Shown here in pieces: positions 27,357-36,286 of a stretch of DNA of 64,000 nucleotides (positions are counted from its first letter, which is position 1; every line of letters begins with the position of its first letter). The position numbers and the translations under genes are program-made. The notes below the pieces were generated by a model. That model was not told the DNA's origin, made no database searches, and worked only from the letters and a program-made list of their open reading frames with translations. The stretch is from Acidovorax sp. A79 (lineage in GTDB: Bacteria > Pseudomonadota > Gammaproteobacteria > Burkholderiales > Burkholderiaceae_C), in contig NZ_AP028672.1 of assembly GCF_041154505.1 (NCBI RefSeq), forward strand, positions 2,892,501 to 2,956,500, written 5' to 3'.

Positions 27357-27943
27357 TCCAGTTCCAGCCCCGACCAGCGCGGCGCCAGGTCGTGGGGCAC
27401 GTCGATGAGGTCGAGCGCGCGCGCCACGCTGTAGTCCACCACCTCGCCCACGGTCTGCGGGCGCAGGTAGAAGGCCGGCAGCGGCGGGCAGACGATGCCG
27501 CCCATCTCGGTCACGGCGACCATGTTGCGCAGGTGCGTGAGGTGCAGCGGCGATTCGCGCACCATCAGCACCAGGCGGCGGCGTTCCTTGAGCGCCACGT
27601 CTGCCGCGCGCGTGAGCAGGTTGTCGGCCAGCCCATGCGCGATGGCGGCCAGCGTGCGCATGGAGCAGGGTGCGACCACCATCGCATGGCACTGGAACGA
27701 GCCACTGGCAATGGCCGCGCCCACGTTGTGCACGTCGTGCACGCGGTGCGCCAGGGCCTCGACGGCGGGGCGGTCCAGGTCCAGCTCGTGCTGCAGGTTG
27801 CGCCAGCCCGCGTCGGAGACGACCAGGTGCGTCTCGATGCCGCCCTGGCCCTGCAGCACCTGCAGGAGGCGCGCGCCGTACACGGCGCCGCTGGCGCCCG
27901 AGATGGCGACGATGATGCGGCGGGTGGGCACGGGCTCAGCCAT
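27347..27943 (-). CDS. ubiX: Flavin prenyltransferase UbiX
   Basis: A 198-residue flavoprotein that joins dimethylallyl phosphate to FMN, making the prenylated cofactor of UbiD. Seen are IIVAISGASGAVYGARLLQ (FMN phosphate loop), VAPCSMRTLAAIAHGLADNL and RESPLHLTHLRNM. The start overlaps the end of the DGC gene by 8 bases, indicating translational coupling. Its last two codons and stop come from a dispersed repeat, so the C-terminus may differ slightly from homologues. Confidence 0.95.
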   Translation of the reverse strand: MAEPVPTRRIIVAISGASGAVYGARLLQVLQGQGGIETHLVVSDAGWRNLQHELDLDRPAVEALAHRVHDVHNVGAAIASGSFQCHAMVVAPCSMRTLAAIAHGLADNLLTRAADVALKERRRLVLMVRESPLHLTHLRNMVAVTEMGGIVCPPLPAFYLRPQTVGEVVDYSVARALDLIDVPHDLAPRWSGLELDAH

Positions 27944-28346
27944 GGGGCTCGCCCTCGGCCGCCCGGGCGCGCAGGGGTTGCGCCTGCTGGTCGGCCTCGA
28001 CCTGCTCCAGCACGAGCGCCGCCTGCACGGGGTCGAAGTCTTCGTGCGCGCGCTTCTTCACGCCGTAGTGCTGCAGCTGGTAGTGCCGGTCGGCGGTGAT
28101 GCCGTGGCGCGCGAGCGTGCTTTTCACGCAGACCAGCGGGCAGCCGTCGAGCGCGATGATGGGCCGGCCCGAGCGCACGGTTTTCAGCAGGTGCGGCACA
28201 TCGCCGCCCACGCCGGCGATGCACGACATCTCGGCGACGCCGTGCCGGTCCAGACGCAGCGCCACATGGTTGGCCAGCTGCGCGGCGCTGGAGCAGCCCG
28301 AGCAGGAGTAGACGAGGGGGTGGTTCAGGGCCTGGTGGGGGGTCAT
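27936..28346 (-). CDS. DGC-domain putative zinc-binding protein
   Basis: A 136-residue small soluble protein with the DGC signature: YSCSGCS (C15, C18), SCIAGVGG (C42) and ALDGCPLVC (C69, C73). The five conserved cysteines suggest metal or iron-sulphur binding. It lies 3 bases after ubiT and overlaps ubiX by 8 bases, inside a cluster for oxygen-independent ubiquinone synthesis. That position suggests an accessory or metal-delivery role for the [4Fe-4S] proteins UbiU and UbiV. That role is an inference from location; no activity is known to me. Confidence 0.8.
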   Translation of the reverse strand: MTPHQALNHPLVYSCSGCSSAAQLANHVALRLDRHGVAEMSCIAGVGGDVPHLLKTVRSGRPIIALDGCPLVCVKSTLARHGITADRHYQLQHYGVKKRAHEDFDPVQAALVLEQVEADQQAQPLRARAAEGEPHG

Positions 28347-28349
28347 CGC

Positions 28350-28877
28350 TCACCCTCCGTGGCGTGGCGCAGGGCCCCGGCGGCGCCGCAGGTGGTCCAG
28401 CACCTGGCGCGGTGCCAGCCTCTGCGCCCACTGGCGCGGGTCCAGCACCGGCAGCTCGATGGCGTCGAGCGCGTTCTTCACCACCAGGCCCAGTTCGGTG
28501 TCGCCCTCCATCGACAGGCGGCGGCTGAAGAACAGCGTGTCGGGGTCCTGCTGGCGCTGGGCGAGCAGCAGGAAGTCGTGGGCCGTGGCGCTGAGCGTCA
28601 GGTCCGCCACGGCGGGTGCCGCGAGCGGGGCATGGGGCGCGAAACGCTGACCGGTCCAGGCAAAGTCGAACGCCAGGCGCGCATCGCGCACCTGCACCCG
28701 CATCTTCTTATCGAACAGCAGGCGTCCCACGTCGGGGGGCAGGTGCCGGGCCAGCGCGAGGTTGAGCGCCGTCACCAGCAGCACCGAGCCCGGGTAGGCG
28801 GGCAGGCGCGACAGCACGGCCCCCACGGGAGGGGGAACCACCCGCGGGTTCGAAGGCGAAGAGGAGAAAGCAGCCAT
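28350..28877 (-). CDS. ubiT: Anaerobic ubiquinone factor UbiT (SCP2 domain)
   Basis: A 175-residue protein with an SCP2-type lipid-binding domain at about residues 50-150, including FDKKMRVQVRDARLAF and LTLSATAHDFLLLAQRQQDPDTLFFSRRLSMEGDTELG. UbiT binds ubiquinone precursors and is needed for O2-independent hydroxylation by UbiU-UbiV. It is set 18 bases after the PAQR gene and 3 bases before the DGC gene. This tight packing supports one transcript from ubiU to ubiX. Confidence 0.9.
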   Translation of the reverse strand: MAAFSSSPSNPRVVPPPVGAVLSRLPAYPGSVLLVTALNLALARHLPPDVGRLLFDKKMRVQVRDARLAFDFAWTGQRFAPHAPLAAPAVADLTLSATAHDFLLLAQRQQDPDTLFFSRRLSMEGDTELGLVVKNALDAIELPVLDPRQWAQRLAPRQVLDHLRRRRGPAPRHGG

Positions 28878-28895
28878 AGGGTAGGAATCGGGCGC

Positions 28896-29516
28896 TCAGG
28901 CCACGTAGAAGAACACGGTGAAGAAATGGCAGGCACTGCCGCCCAGCACGAACAGGTGCCACAGCCCGTGGCCATGGCGCACGCGGTGGTCCAGCGCGTA
29001 AAAGACGATGCCCAGCGTGTAGCAGGCCCCGCCCGCCAGCAGCCAGCCAAAGCCCCCGGGTGTGAGCGCCCGCCACAGCGGCACCACGGCCACCAGCGCC
29101 AGCCAGCCCATGAGCACGTAGATGGCCAGCGACAGCGCCCGCGCGCCGCGCGCCCACCAGATCTCCTGCGCGATGCCCAGCAGCGCCAGGCCCCACACCA
29201 CGCCCAGCAGCGACCAGCCCCAGGGGCCGCGCAGCGACACGAGCGCGAACGGGGTGTAGCTGCCGGCGATCAGCAGGTAGATGCTGCAGTGGTCGAGCTT
29301 TTGCAGCACGGCCTTGACGGCGCGCCGGCGCACGCTGTGGTACGCGGTGGACGCGGCGTACAGCGCCACCAGCATGGCGCCGTAGATGCTGAAGGCGACC
29401 ACCTTCCACGGGTCGCCCAGGCGCGCCGCGAGCGTGATGAGCACGGCCGCGCCCGCCGTGGCGAGCACGGCCCCGGCCAGGTGGCTGATGCTGTTGAAGC
29501 GTTCTCCGGCGTACAT
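28896..29516 (-). CDS. Hemolysin-III/PAQR family membrane protein
   Basis: A 206-residue protein with seven membrane helices and the PAQR/TrhA signatures GERFNSISHLAG, STAYHSVRR, KLDHCSIYLLIAGSYTP and HGHGLWHLFVLGGS. Conserved His, Asp and Ser residues form the metal site of this hydrolase-like fold. Bacterial members affect membrane lipid energetics or fluidity. It is packed between ubiV and ubiT with 18-base gaps, so it is co-expressed with anaerobic ubiquinone synthesis. It could adjust the membrane for the lipid-bound Ubi proteins, but that is speculative. Confidence 0.88.
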   Translation of the reverse strand: MYAGERFNSISHLAGAVLATAGAAVLITLAARLGDPWKVVAFSIYGAMLVALYAASTAYHSVRRRAVKAVLQKLDHCSIYLLIAGSYTPFALVSLRGPWGWSLLGVVWGLALLGIAQEIWWARGARALSLAIYVLMGWLALVAVVPLWRALTPGGFGWLLAGGACYTLGIVFYALDHRVRHGHGLWHLFVLGGSACHFFTVFFYVA

Positions 29517-29534
29517 GCGATGTGGGCCCGCGGG

Positions 29535-30464
29535 TCAGGACTGCGCCACGGCGGTCCGCACGCGCCCCTGCTCCAGGCCCGGGCGGCCGAACCAGTAGCC
29601 GTCGCAGGGGAGGTCGGGCATCAGCGGCTGCATGCGCTCCACCAGGTCGCAGGCCGCCTCGGGGGCGCGCGCGTGGCGGGCTTCGTCAAACGCGGCCACC
29701 ACCTGCGGCATGTGCTGCGCCTGCGGGCTCAGGCGCAGCACGTCCACGCCGCAGGCGCGCAGGCCCGCCAGTTCGTTGGCCAGGTTGTAGACGCGGGCCG
29801 ATTGCGTCTGCGTGCCATTGAGCACGAGAAAGCCCTCGTTCTCGCGCGTGCGCAGCGGCAGCCCGTCGGCATGCTGCAGGCAGCTGAACTGGCAGTCGTC
29901 CTTGGGCAGGTTGCGGTGGCGCGCGGTGAAGCAGCGCGCCGAGTACGCCAGCGGCATGCGCCCGTAGGCGAAGACCTCGGTCTCCAGGCCCTGCGGGCGC
30001 TGCGCCAGCACGGCCGACAGCGCGTCCCGCGACATCTCCATCGGCATCACCCAGCGGGTGGCGCCGAACTGCGCCATCCACTGCAGCGAGTGCGCGTTGT
30101 ACAGGTTCAGGTGCGGCCCGGCCACGAAGGCCCGCGGCCCGGTGGGTGGCCGCGAGAGGCAGTGCACGGCGCCCATGTCGTTGGCCTCCACGGTGAATTC
30201 GCCGTTGGCCGTGATCTTGTGCAGCAGGCCCACGTCCGCACTGGATTCGATGAGCACCTGGGTGGACAGCACGGCCTCCTTGCCCGCGTCCCGCAGCATG
30301 CGCGCCAGCGCCAGCCAGTCGGCCAGGCGCAGCTCATGGCGGCGCGAGCACACTGTCTCGCCCAGGTACACCACGTCGACGGGCGTGGCGGCCATGGCTT
30401 CGTAAAACGCGAACACGGTGTCGCGCGGCCAGTAGTACAGCAGGGGGCCGAGAGAGAGTTTCAT
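29535..30464 (-). CDS. ubiV: O2-independent ubiquinone hydroxylase subunit UbiV
   Basis: A 309-residue U32 peptidase-like protein. With UbiU it hydroxylates the quinone ring without oxygen, using prephenate as hydroxyl donor in studied systems. The four [4Fe-4S] ligands are visible as C39, C178, C191 and C195, with the same spacing style as E. coli Ubi[16 protein letters not shown] at the N-terminus is typical. The start at 30464 ([12 protein letters not shown]) matches homologues. ubiU lies upstream, separated by 193 bases with a repeat. Confidence 0.93.
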   Translation of the reverse strand: MKLSLGPLLYYWPRDTVFAFYEAMAATPVDVVYLGETVCSRRHELRLADWLALARMLRDAGKEAVLSTQVLIESSADVGLLHKITANGEFTVEANDMGAVHCLSRPPTGPRAFVAGPHLNLYNAHSLQWMAQFGATRWVMPMEMSRDALSAVLAQRPQGLETEVFAYGRMPLAYSARCFTARHRNLPKDDCQFSCLQHADGLPLRTRENEGFLVLNGTQTQSARVYNLANELAGLRACGVDVLRLSPQAQHMPQVVAAFDEARHARAPEAACDLVERMQPLMPDLPCDGYWFGRPGLEQGRVRTAVAQS

Positions 30465-30556
30465 GGGGCGGACTTCAGGGGTTTGATCGTGGGATCCAGA
30501 TGCTGGGAGCGGCGCATGGAGTTCGAATCTGGCGCGGCCCAAGCCAGCGACCGCCG

Positions 30557-30650
30557 CGCAAGGGCCGCCCCGCCGCGCTGGCGGTGCCCCCCTTCCCGCA
30601 TCGCGCAAGCGAGGCGAGAGGAGGGGGAAGGCGCGAAGCGCATCAGGGGG
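30557..30650 (-). repeat. Second repeat family, copy 3 (reverse)
   Basis: GCAAGGGCCGCCCCGCCGCG, then CCCCCTTCCCGCATCGCGC, GAGGGGGAAGGCGCGAAGC and GCATCAGGGGG. Block order mirrors the reverse complement of 57633-57762. It lies in the gap between ubiU and ubiV and could fold into a long G-run/C-run stem. Confidence 0.65.
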
Positions 30651-30657
30651 TTGTTCT

Positions 30658-31692
30658 TCATTTCCAGGGACGGTGGTAGGCGCCCAGCGTGTGCTGCTGC
30701 CCTTCGGCCACCTGGTCCAGGCTGGCCATCCAGCGCGTCTTGGGCGCGTAGCGGTGGGGGTGGGCCAGGCACTGGTCGATGGCCTCGCGCCAGACCTGCG
30801 TGACCTGGGCCACGTAGGCCGGGCTGCGCTGGCGCCCTTCGATCTTGATGGCGCGCACGCCCATCTTCACGAGCTGGGGCAACAGCTCCAGGGTGTTGAG
30901 GCTGGTGGGCTCCTCGATGGCGTAGTAGTTCTCGTCGCCGCCCACGTCGAAGCGGCCCTTGCACAGCGTGGGGTAGCCGGCGCTCTCGCCGGGCGCATAG
31001 CGGTCGATCAGCACGCCGTTCAGGCGCGACTCGCGGCCCTGCGGCGTTTCCACCCAGCGCACGGCCTTCGGGGGCGAGCACACGCCGTGCGTGTTGGGCG
31101 ATTCGCCCGTCGCATACGACGACAGCGCGCAGCGCCCCTCGACCATCACGCACAGGCTGCCAAAGCCGAACACCTCGATCTCCACGGGCGTGCGGTCGAT
31201 GACCTGGCGCACCTGCTCCATCGACAGGACGCGCGGCAGCACGGCGCGCACGATGCCGAACTGCTCGCGGTAGAAGTTGATGGCCTCGTAGTTGGTGGCC
31301 GAGCCCTGCACCGACAGGTGCAGCCGCAGCCGGGGGTGGCGCTGCACCGCGTATTGCATGAGGCCCGGGTCGGCCAGGATGACCGCGTCCACGCCCAGGT
31401 CCACCGCCTTGTCCAGGGCGCTGCGCCACGGCCCCGGGTTGGCGGCCTGCGGGTAGGTGTTGAGCGCCATGAAGACCTTGCAGCCACGCGCATGCGCATG
31501 GGCGATGCCGCTGGCGATGGCCGCCTCGTCAAAGTTCAGGCCCGCGAAGTTGCGCGCGTTGGTCGCGTCGCGCAGGCCCAGGTAGACGCAGCTGGCACCA
31601 TGGTCCACCGCCGCCTTGAGCGCGGGCAGGCTGCCGGCGGGGCAGACGAGTTCGAGGGCGGGCGCGGCCTCTGCAGGGTTGTGGGGTTCCAT
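30658..31692 (-). CDS. ubiU: O2-independent ubiquinone hydroxylase subunit UbiU
   Basis: A 344-residue U32-family protein, partner of Ubi[21 protein letters not shown] and [13 protein letters not shown] are the family start. Four cysteines C181, C188, C205 and C244 have exactly the spacing (7, 17, 39) of the [4Fe-4S] ligands of E. coli UbiU. It is the first gene of the minus-strand series. An FNR/Anr-like box lies ~80 bases upstream of the start, fitting induction without oxygen. Its presence implies anaerobic respiration, such as denitrification, in the host. Confidence 0.94.
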   Translation of the reverse strand: MEPHNPAEAAPALELVCPAGSLPALKAAVDHGASCVYLGLRDATNARNFAGLNFDEAAIASGIAHAHARGCKVFMALNTYPQAANPGPWRSALDKAVDLGVDAVILADPGLMQYAVQRHPRLRLHLSVQGSATNYEAINFYREQFGIVRAVLPRVLSMEQVRQVIDRTPVEIEVFGFGSLCVMVEGRCALSSYATGESPNTHGVCSPPKAVRWVETPQGRESRLNGVLIDRYAPGESAGYPTLCKGRFDVGGDENYYAIEEPTSLNTLELLPQLVKMGVRAIKIEGRQRSPAYVAQVTQVWREAIDQCLAHPHRYAPKTRWMASLDQVAEGQQHTLGAYHRPWK

Positions 31693-31770
31693 GGCTCTGG
31701 TTCAAACGCAGGCCCCCGGTGGGAGCCCAAGCACTGGGTGGCACCATACCGAGGCCGCTGCGCGCGCCGG

Positions 31771-31784
31771 CTGATCTTCATCAA
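31771..31784. promoter_or_regulatory. FNR/Anr-type box between ubiU and MFS gene
   Basis: CTGAT-CTTC-ATCAA matches the FNR consensus TTGAT-N4-ATCAA with one mismatch. It lies 79-92 bases upstream of the ubiU start and 24 bases before the MFS gene ATG. For ubiU this is a reasonable activation distance; for the MFS gene it would overlap the transcript start. Confidence 0.6.
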
Positions 31785-31807
31785 CCGGAGTGCACAATGC
31801 CAGAGCA

Positions 31808-33064
31808 ATGCAGTCGGACTTTGACGCGGCCCGGCCGCCCATGCCCGCCTCGACCCTTTCCTTCCCCATTCCAACAACACCCTTCGCCGTGAACAAGAAC
31901 CTGTGGCTGCTGGCCCTGTGCCAGGGCCTTTTCCTGACCAACAACGTGGTCTTCATCGCCATCAACGGCCTGGTGGGCCTGCAGCTCGCCCCCTTTGGCT
32001 GGATGGCCACGCTGCCCGTGATGGGCTATGTGGTGGGCGGGGCCCTGTCCACCGCGCTCGTGGCCCGCAGCCAGGCCCGGTGGGGCCGCAAGGTGTCGTT
32101 CCAGATCGGGCTGGCCGTGGCGGTCGCGTCGTGCGGCCTGTGCGCGTGGGCGGCCTTCAGCGCCAGTTTCTGGCTGCTGTGCGCCGCCACCGTGGTGGCG
32201 GGCTACTACAGCGCCAATGGCCAGCTCTACCGCTTTGCCGCCGCCGAGCTGGCCCCCGCGGCCTACCGCGAAAAGGCCGTGTCGCTGGTGCTGGCGGGCG
32301 GCCTGCTGGGCGCCGTGGCCGGGCCGAACCTGGCCAGCGCCACGCGCACGCTGTTTCCGGTGCCTTTCGCGGGCGCCTACGTGGTGCTCATGGGCGTGGC
32401 CCTGCTGTCCATGCTGTGCATGGCGGCGATCCGCTTCGAGGCGCAGCCCGCGCGGCGCGACGCCGCGGGGCAGCCCGTCGCGGGCCGCCCCCTGTCCGAG
32501 CTGATGCGCCAGCCCGCGTTCGTGGTGGCCATCCTGGGCGCCGCGCTGGGCTATGGCGTGATGAACCTGCTGATGGCCGCCACGCCGCTGGCGATGCAGG
32601 TGTGCGGCTTCAACTTCGATGCGGCCGCGCTGGTGCTGGAGTGGCACGTGATCGGCATGTTCGCGCCCGGCTTCGTCACCGGCCACCTCATCAAGCGCTT
32701 TGGCGTGCTGTCCATCATGGGCGCCGGCGTGCTGCTGAACCTGGCCTGCGTGGCCGTGGCGCTCATGGGCGTGGAGCTGCACCACTTCGGCATCGCGCTG
32801 TTCATGCTCGGCGTGGGCTGGAACTTCCTGTTCACGGGGGCCACCACGCTGTCCATGACCGCCTACCGCCCCGAGGAAAAGGACCGCGCCCAGGCCGCCA
32901 TCAACTTCTGCGTGTTCGCCACGCTGGCGCTCAGCTCGTTCTCGTCCGGCGTGCTGGTCACCACGCAGGGCTGGACGCTGCTCAATGCCGGGTCCCTGGT
33001 GCCCATCGTGGTCACGGGCCTGGCGCTCGCCTGGCTCGCGGCCCGGCGGCGGCGCGCCGTCTAG
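31808..33064 (+). CDS. Major facilitator superfamily transporter
   Basis: A 418-residue permease with about 12 membrane helices. Seen are NLWLLALCQGLFLTNN, the loop 2-3 motif RSQARWGRKVSF, and a central cytoplasmic loop (~200-220). It resembles YcaD/UMF-type permeases of unknown substrate. ATG 31808 is the chosen start; 31841 is also possible, and a GTG lies at 31790. It is divergent from ubiU with the FNR-like box between them. Its TAG stop shares the palindrome CTAG with the stop of the converging LysR gene. Confidence 0.85.
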   Translation: MQSDFDAARPPMPASTLSFPIPTTPFAVNKNLWLLALCQGLFLTNNVVFIAINGLVGLQLAPFGWMATLPVMGYVVGGALSTALVARSQARWGRKVSFQIGLAVAVASCGLCAWAAFSASFWLLCAATVVAGYYSANGQLYRFAAAELAPAAYREKAVSLVLAGGLLGAVAGPNLASATRTLFPVPFAGAYVVLMGVALLSMLCMAAIRFEAQPARRDAAGQPVAGRPLSELMRQPAFVVAILGAALGYGVMNLLMAATPLAMQVCGFNFDAAALVLEWHVIGMFAPGFVTGHLIKRFGVLSIMGAGVLLNLACVAVALMGVELHHFGIALFMLGVGWNFLFTGATTLSMTAYRPEEKDRAQAAINFCVFATLALSSFSSGVLVTTQGWTLLNAGSLVPIVVTGLALAWLAARRRRAV

Positions 33065-33984
33065 GCCCGCGTGGCTCCGGTGCCGGCACCGCCCGGCACC
33101 GCGACCGCGTGGGCGAGCCACCGGGCAAACGCGGCCACGGCGGGGTCTTCCTGCCGCCCCTGCGCCACGAAGAGACTGTAGCCACGCAGGCCGCTGTCAT
33201 GGTGGGGATGCGCCAGCGCCAGTTCGCCGGACAGCAGCTCGCGCTCCACGAAGTAGTGCGGCACCAGGCCGATGCCCAGGTCCGCGCGCACCGCCTCGAC
33301 CAGCATGGAAAACAGGTCGAACCGGTGGCCGCCCAGGCTGTGCGCCGGCACGCGCGTGATGCCCGCGCGGGTGAACCACGCATCCCACGCGCCCAGCCGC
33401 GAGCTCAGCTGCAGCAGCGGCACCGCGCGGAAGTCGCCGCGCTCCATCGCACGCCGGTGGCGCGAGCCGGGAGCGCACACGGCCACGCACACCTCGCTCA
33501 TCAGCGGCACGGGCTGCACCCCGGGCCAGGCGGCGTCGTTGTACTGCACGGCCACGTCGAAAGGGATCTCCTGCATGTAGGTGTGCGTGGGGTACACCTG
33601 CAGGTGCAGGCTGCAGCCCTTGTGCGTGGCCAGGAAGGCGGGCAGGCGCGGCAGCAGCCAGCGCTCGGCGAACACGGGCACGCAGCCCACCAGCAGCCGC
33701 GCGCCGTCGGGCCGCTGGGCCATGGCTTCGAGCGTGTGGTTCTGCAGGCGCAGCAGGTCGCCCACCACCTGCGCGTGGTAGCGGCGGCCCGCCTCGGTGA
33801 GCGTGGAGCCGCGCGCGCCGCGCTGCACGAGCTGCAGGCCCAGCTGGCCTTCGAGCAGGCGCAGCTGCTGGCTCACGGCGCTGTGCGTGAGGCACAGCTC
33901 TTCGGCGGCCTTGCTCACGCCGTGGTGGCGCGCCACGGCATCGAAAACGAGCAGGGCGCGGGTGCTGGGAATGTGCTGGCGCAT
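33061..33984 (-). CDS. LysR-family transcriptional regulator (GcvA-like)
   Basis: A 307-residue regulator. The HTH lies at about residues 7-65 (LLVFDAVARHHGVSKAAEEL, SAVSQQLRLLEGQLG), followed by a substrate-binding domain (~90-295). The residue pattern of the sensor domain is close to the GcvA/AmpR group. It is divergent from the exported M20 peptidase gene, 168 bases away, and is the best candidate for its regulator. The inducer is unknown. Confidence 0.88.
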   Translation of the reverse strand: MRQHIPSTRALLVFDAVARHHGVSKAAEELCLTHSAVSQQLRLLEGQLGLQLVQRGARGSTLTEAGRRYHAQVVGDLLRLQNHTLEAMAQRPDGARLLVGCVPVFAERWLLPRLPAFLATHKGCSLHLQVYPTHTYMQEIPFDVAVQYNDAAWPGVQPVPLMSEVCVAVCAPGSRHRRAMERGDFRAVPLLQLSSRLGAWDAWFTRAGITRVPAHSLGGHRFDLFSMLVEAVRADLGIGLVPHYFVERELLSGELALAHPHHDSGLRGYSLFVAQGRQEDPAVAAFARWLAHAVAVPGGAGTGATRA

Positions 33985-34152
33985 GTAAGAAAAACTGTCG
34001 GCCCGGCAGATTAAAGCAGAACCGCGCCCCGCCAATCGGTCCAACAATTGCAGGGCGCTTGCGTGCCAGGCGCCACGCGCACCGGATGCCGCGGCCCGCG
34101 TGTGGCCGGGCCCCCCTTCCTTCGCAACTCCGCCCTCTCCATCATCCCGACC

Positions 34153-35511
34153 ATGAAGAACCCTGCCTCCATCTTCCGCTTCACTCCCGGCGCCGTGGCG
34201 CTGGCCGCCGCGCTGCTGGGCCCTGCCGCCCACGCGCAAGGCGCCGTCGCCGCCACGCCCACCACGCTGCGCCCGGCCGTGGACCAGGCCTACACGCAGC
34301 TCATGGCGGCGCCCCAGATCCTGAAGCTGCTCGACGCGGTGAAGGCCGACCACGACCGCGCGGCGCAAGACCTCCGCATGCTCACCGAGATCGAGGCGCC
34401 ACCGTTCAAGGAGCAAAGGCGCGCCGAGGCCTTCCTCGCACGCCTGAAGGCCCTGGGCCTGGCCAGCGCCGCCATCGACGCCGAAGGCAACGTGGTCGGC
34501 ATCCGCAAGGGCACGGGCAGCGGGCCCAAGCTCGTGATCTCGGCCCACCTGGACACCGTCTTCCCCGCCGGCACCGACGTGAAGGTGAAGGAGCGCGACG
34601 GCAAGCTCTACGCGCCCGGCATCTCGGACAACACGCGCGGCCTGGCCGTGCTGCTGTCGTGGCTCAAGGTGCTCAACGACCAGAAGGTCGCCACGGTGGG
34701 CGACTTGGTGTTCGTGGGCAATGTGGGCGAGGAAGAGCTGGGCAACCTGCGCGGCATGAAGCATCTGTTCAAGGAGCACCTGGACATCGACGGCCTGGTG
34801 GCGCTGGAGCCCGCGCCGGACGGCACGGTGCTGGTGCTGGGCACCGGCAGCCACCGCCACGAGGTGACCTTCAAGGGCCCGGGCGGCCACAGCTACGCAG
34901 CGTTTGGCGAGGTGCCCAGTGCCATTCACGGCATGGGCCGCGCCATCGCCAGGATCGCCGAGATCCGCACCCCCAAGAGCCCCAAGACCACCTTCACCGT
35001 GGGCACGGTGGGCGGCGGCACCTCGGTGAACACCATCGCGCCCGATGCGCGCATGGCGGTGGACATCCGCTCCGACGAGATGGCCCCGCTGCTGGCCACC
35101 GAAAAGCAGGTGCTCTCGGCCATCGATACCGCCGTGGCCGAGGAGAACGCACGCTGGAATGTGAACACGCTCTCCGCCTCCACCAGGCTCATCGGCGACC
35201 GCCCCGGCGGCCGCACGGCGGCGGACTCGCTGATCGTGGAAGCCGCCGTGCGCGCCAACACCGCGTTCGGCCGCAAGACGGTGCTGGGTGGCGCGAGCAC
35301 CGATGCCAACGTGCCCATGTCGCTGGGCATCCCGGCCATCGTGATCGGGGGCGGGGGCAAGACCGGTGGTTTCCATGCGCTGTCGGAGTGGATCGACCTG
35401 ACCGATGCCTGGCAGGGCGCGCAGACCTCGCTGGTCACGGTGCTGGGCCTGGTGGGGGTGCAGGGCGTGAGCGAACCCCTGCTGGAGAAACGCCCGGCGC
35501 GCAGCCAGTGA
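34153..35511 (+). CDS. Exported M20-family metallopeptidase
   Basis: A 452-residue protein with a signal peptide at 1-27 (GAVALAAALLGPAAHAQG). The catalytic domain carries the di-zinc motifs SAHLDTVFP, SDNTRG and VGEEELGN (catalytic Glu-Glu), an acidic ligand in ALEPAPDG, and the last His in GGFHALSEW. A dimerisation domain (~230-340, FKGPGGHSY...) is inserted, as in the family. It is probably a periplasmic peptidase or amidohydrolase of the tripeptidase-T-like group; the substrate is unknown. The divergent LysR gene may control it. Confidence 0.87.
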   Translation: MKNPASIFRFTPGAVALAAALLGPAAHAQGAVAATPTTLRPAVDQAYTQLMAAPQILKLLDAVKADHDRAAQDLRMLTEIEAPPFKEQRRAEAFLARLKALGLASAAIDAEGNVVGIRKGTGSGPKLVISAHLDTVFPAGTDVKVKERDGKLYAPGISDNTRGLAVLLSWLKVLNDQKVATVGDLVFVGNVGEEELGNLRGMKHLFKEHLDIDGLVALEPAPDGTVLVLGTGSHRHEVTFKGPGGHSYAAFGEVPSAIHGMGRAIARIAEIRTPKSPKTTFTVGTVGGGTSVNTIAPDARMAVDIRSDEMAPLLATEKQVLSAIDTAVAEENARWNVNTLSASTRLIGDRPGGRTAADSLIVEAAVRANTAFGRKTVLGGASTDANVPMSLGIPAIVIGGGGKTGGFHALSEWIDLTDAWQGAQTSLVTVLGLVGVQGVSEPLLEKRPARSQ

Positions 35512-35735
35512 ACGGCGGGCGGCGGGCCCTCCCGCCACGCCCTGGCCGGCGGCCCGGCACCTGCCAGCCTTGCCGGCCCAGCCCGTCGCCCACGCACGGG
35601 CGGTAGGGGAATTCACGATTGTTGACACTGGGGCCAGGGCGCGGATGCGTACCATCGCTGGTACCGGGCCCAGGGCCGTGAGCGGCCCCGGGCCGGCGCT
35701 CGGCCGTTTTTTACCCCCTTCTGCAGGAGATCACC

Positions 35736-36221
35736 ATGGGTTTGCTCGATTCCGTATTGGGTGCCGTCATCAATAGCGCATCACAGGGCGGCCCCCAGGG
35801 CTCCGCCGGCGGGGGCGGTGCCGCCGGCGGGCTGGGTGGCCTGCTGAGCCTGGCCGCGCAGAACCCCCAGCTGGTGCAGGCCGTGATGTCCCTCATCAGC
35901 AACGATGGCCCGGTGGGCGGACTGCCGGGCCTGATGGCCCGGTTCCAGCAGGCCGGGCTGGGCAACGTGATCGCCTCCTGGCTCAGCGCGGGGCCCAACC
36001 AGGCCATCTCGGGCGAGCAGCTTTCGGACGTGCTGGGCAGCGGCCCGCTGTCGCAGATCGCCGCGCAGCTGGGCGTGGGCTCCGGCGCGGCGGCAGGCCA
36101 GCTGGCCCAGGTGCTGCCGGGCCTGATCGACCAGCTCAGCCCGCGCGGCGAGGCGCCGCAGGGCGGGTTTGGAACGTCCAGCGACCTGTTTGGAATGCTG
36201 GGCGGTTTGCTACAAAAATAG
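35736..36221 (+). CDS. YidB-family (DUF937) protein
   Basis: A 161-residue protein with a GCAGGAG ribosome site. The YidB pattern is present: MGLLDSVLGAVI, a Gly/Ala-rich linker, then LSLAAQNPQLVQAVMSLI, GGLPGLMARFQQAGLG, ASWLSAGPNQAISGEQLSDVLG and GQLAQVLPGLIDQLSP. Function is unknown; some homologues bind other proteins in the cytoplasm. The last five codons and stop (LLQK) lie inside a dispersed 44-bp repeat. Upstream 35630-35640 holds TTGACA as a possible -35. Confidence 0.85.
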   Translation: MGLLDSVLGAVINSASQGGPQGSAGGGGAAGGLGGLLSLAAQNPQLVQAVMSLISNDGPVGGLPGLMARFQQAGLGNVIASWLSAGPNQAISGEQLSDVLGSGPLSQIAAQLGVGSGAAAGQLAQVLPGLIDQLSPRGEAPQGGFGTSSDLFGMLGGLLQK

Positions 36222-36251
36222 TAGCTTTCAGCGCTTGATGGACAAGCGCTA
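36208..36251 (-). repeat. Dispersed 44-bp palindromic repeat, copy 7
   Basis: Reverse-oriented. The minus strand reads AGCGCTTGTCCATCAAGCGC, a near-perfect palindromic half, then AGCTACTATTTTTGTAGCA. It contains the stop codon and the last codons of yidB. Confidence 0.85.
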
Positions 36252-36286
36252 CCGGCCATTCTGGCCCGAAACCGCTGCGGCGGCGC

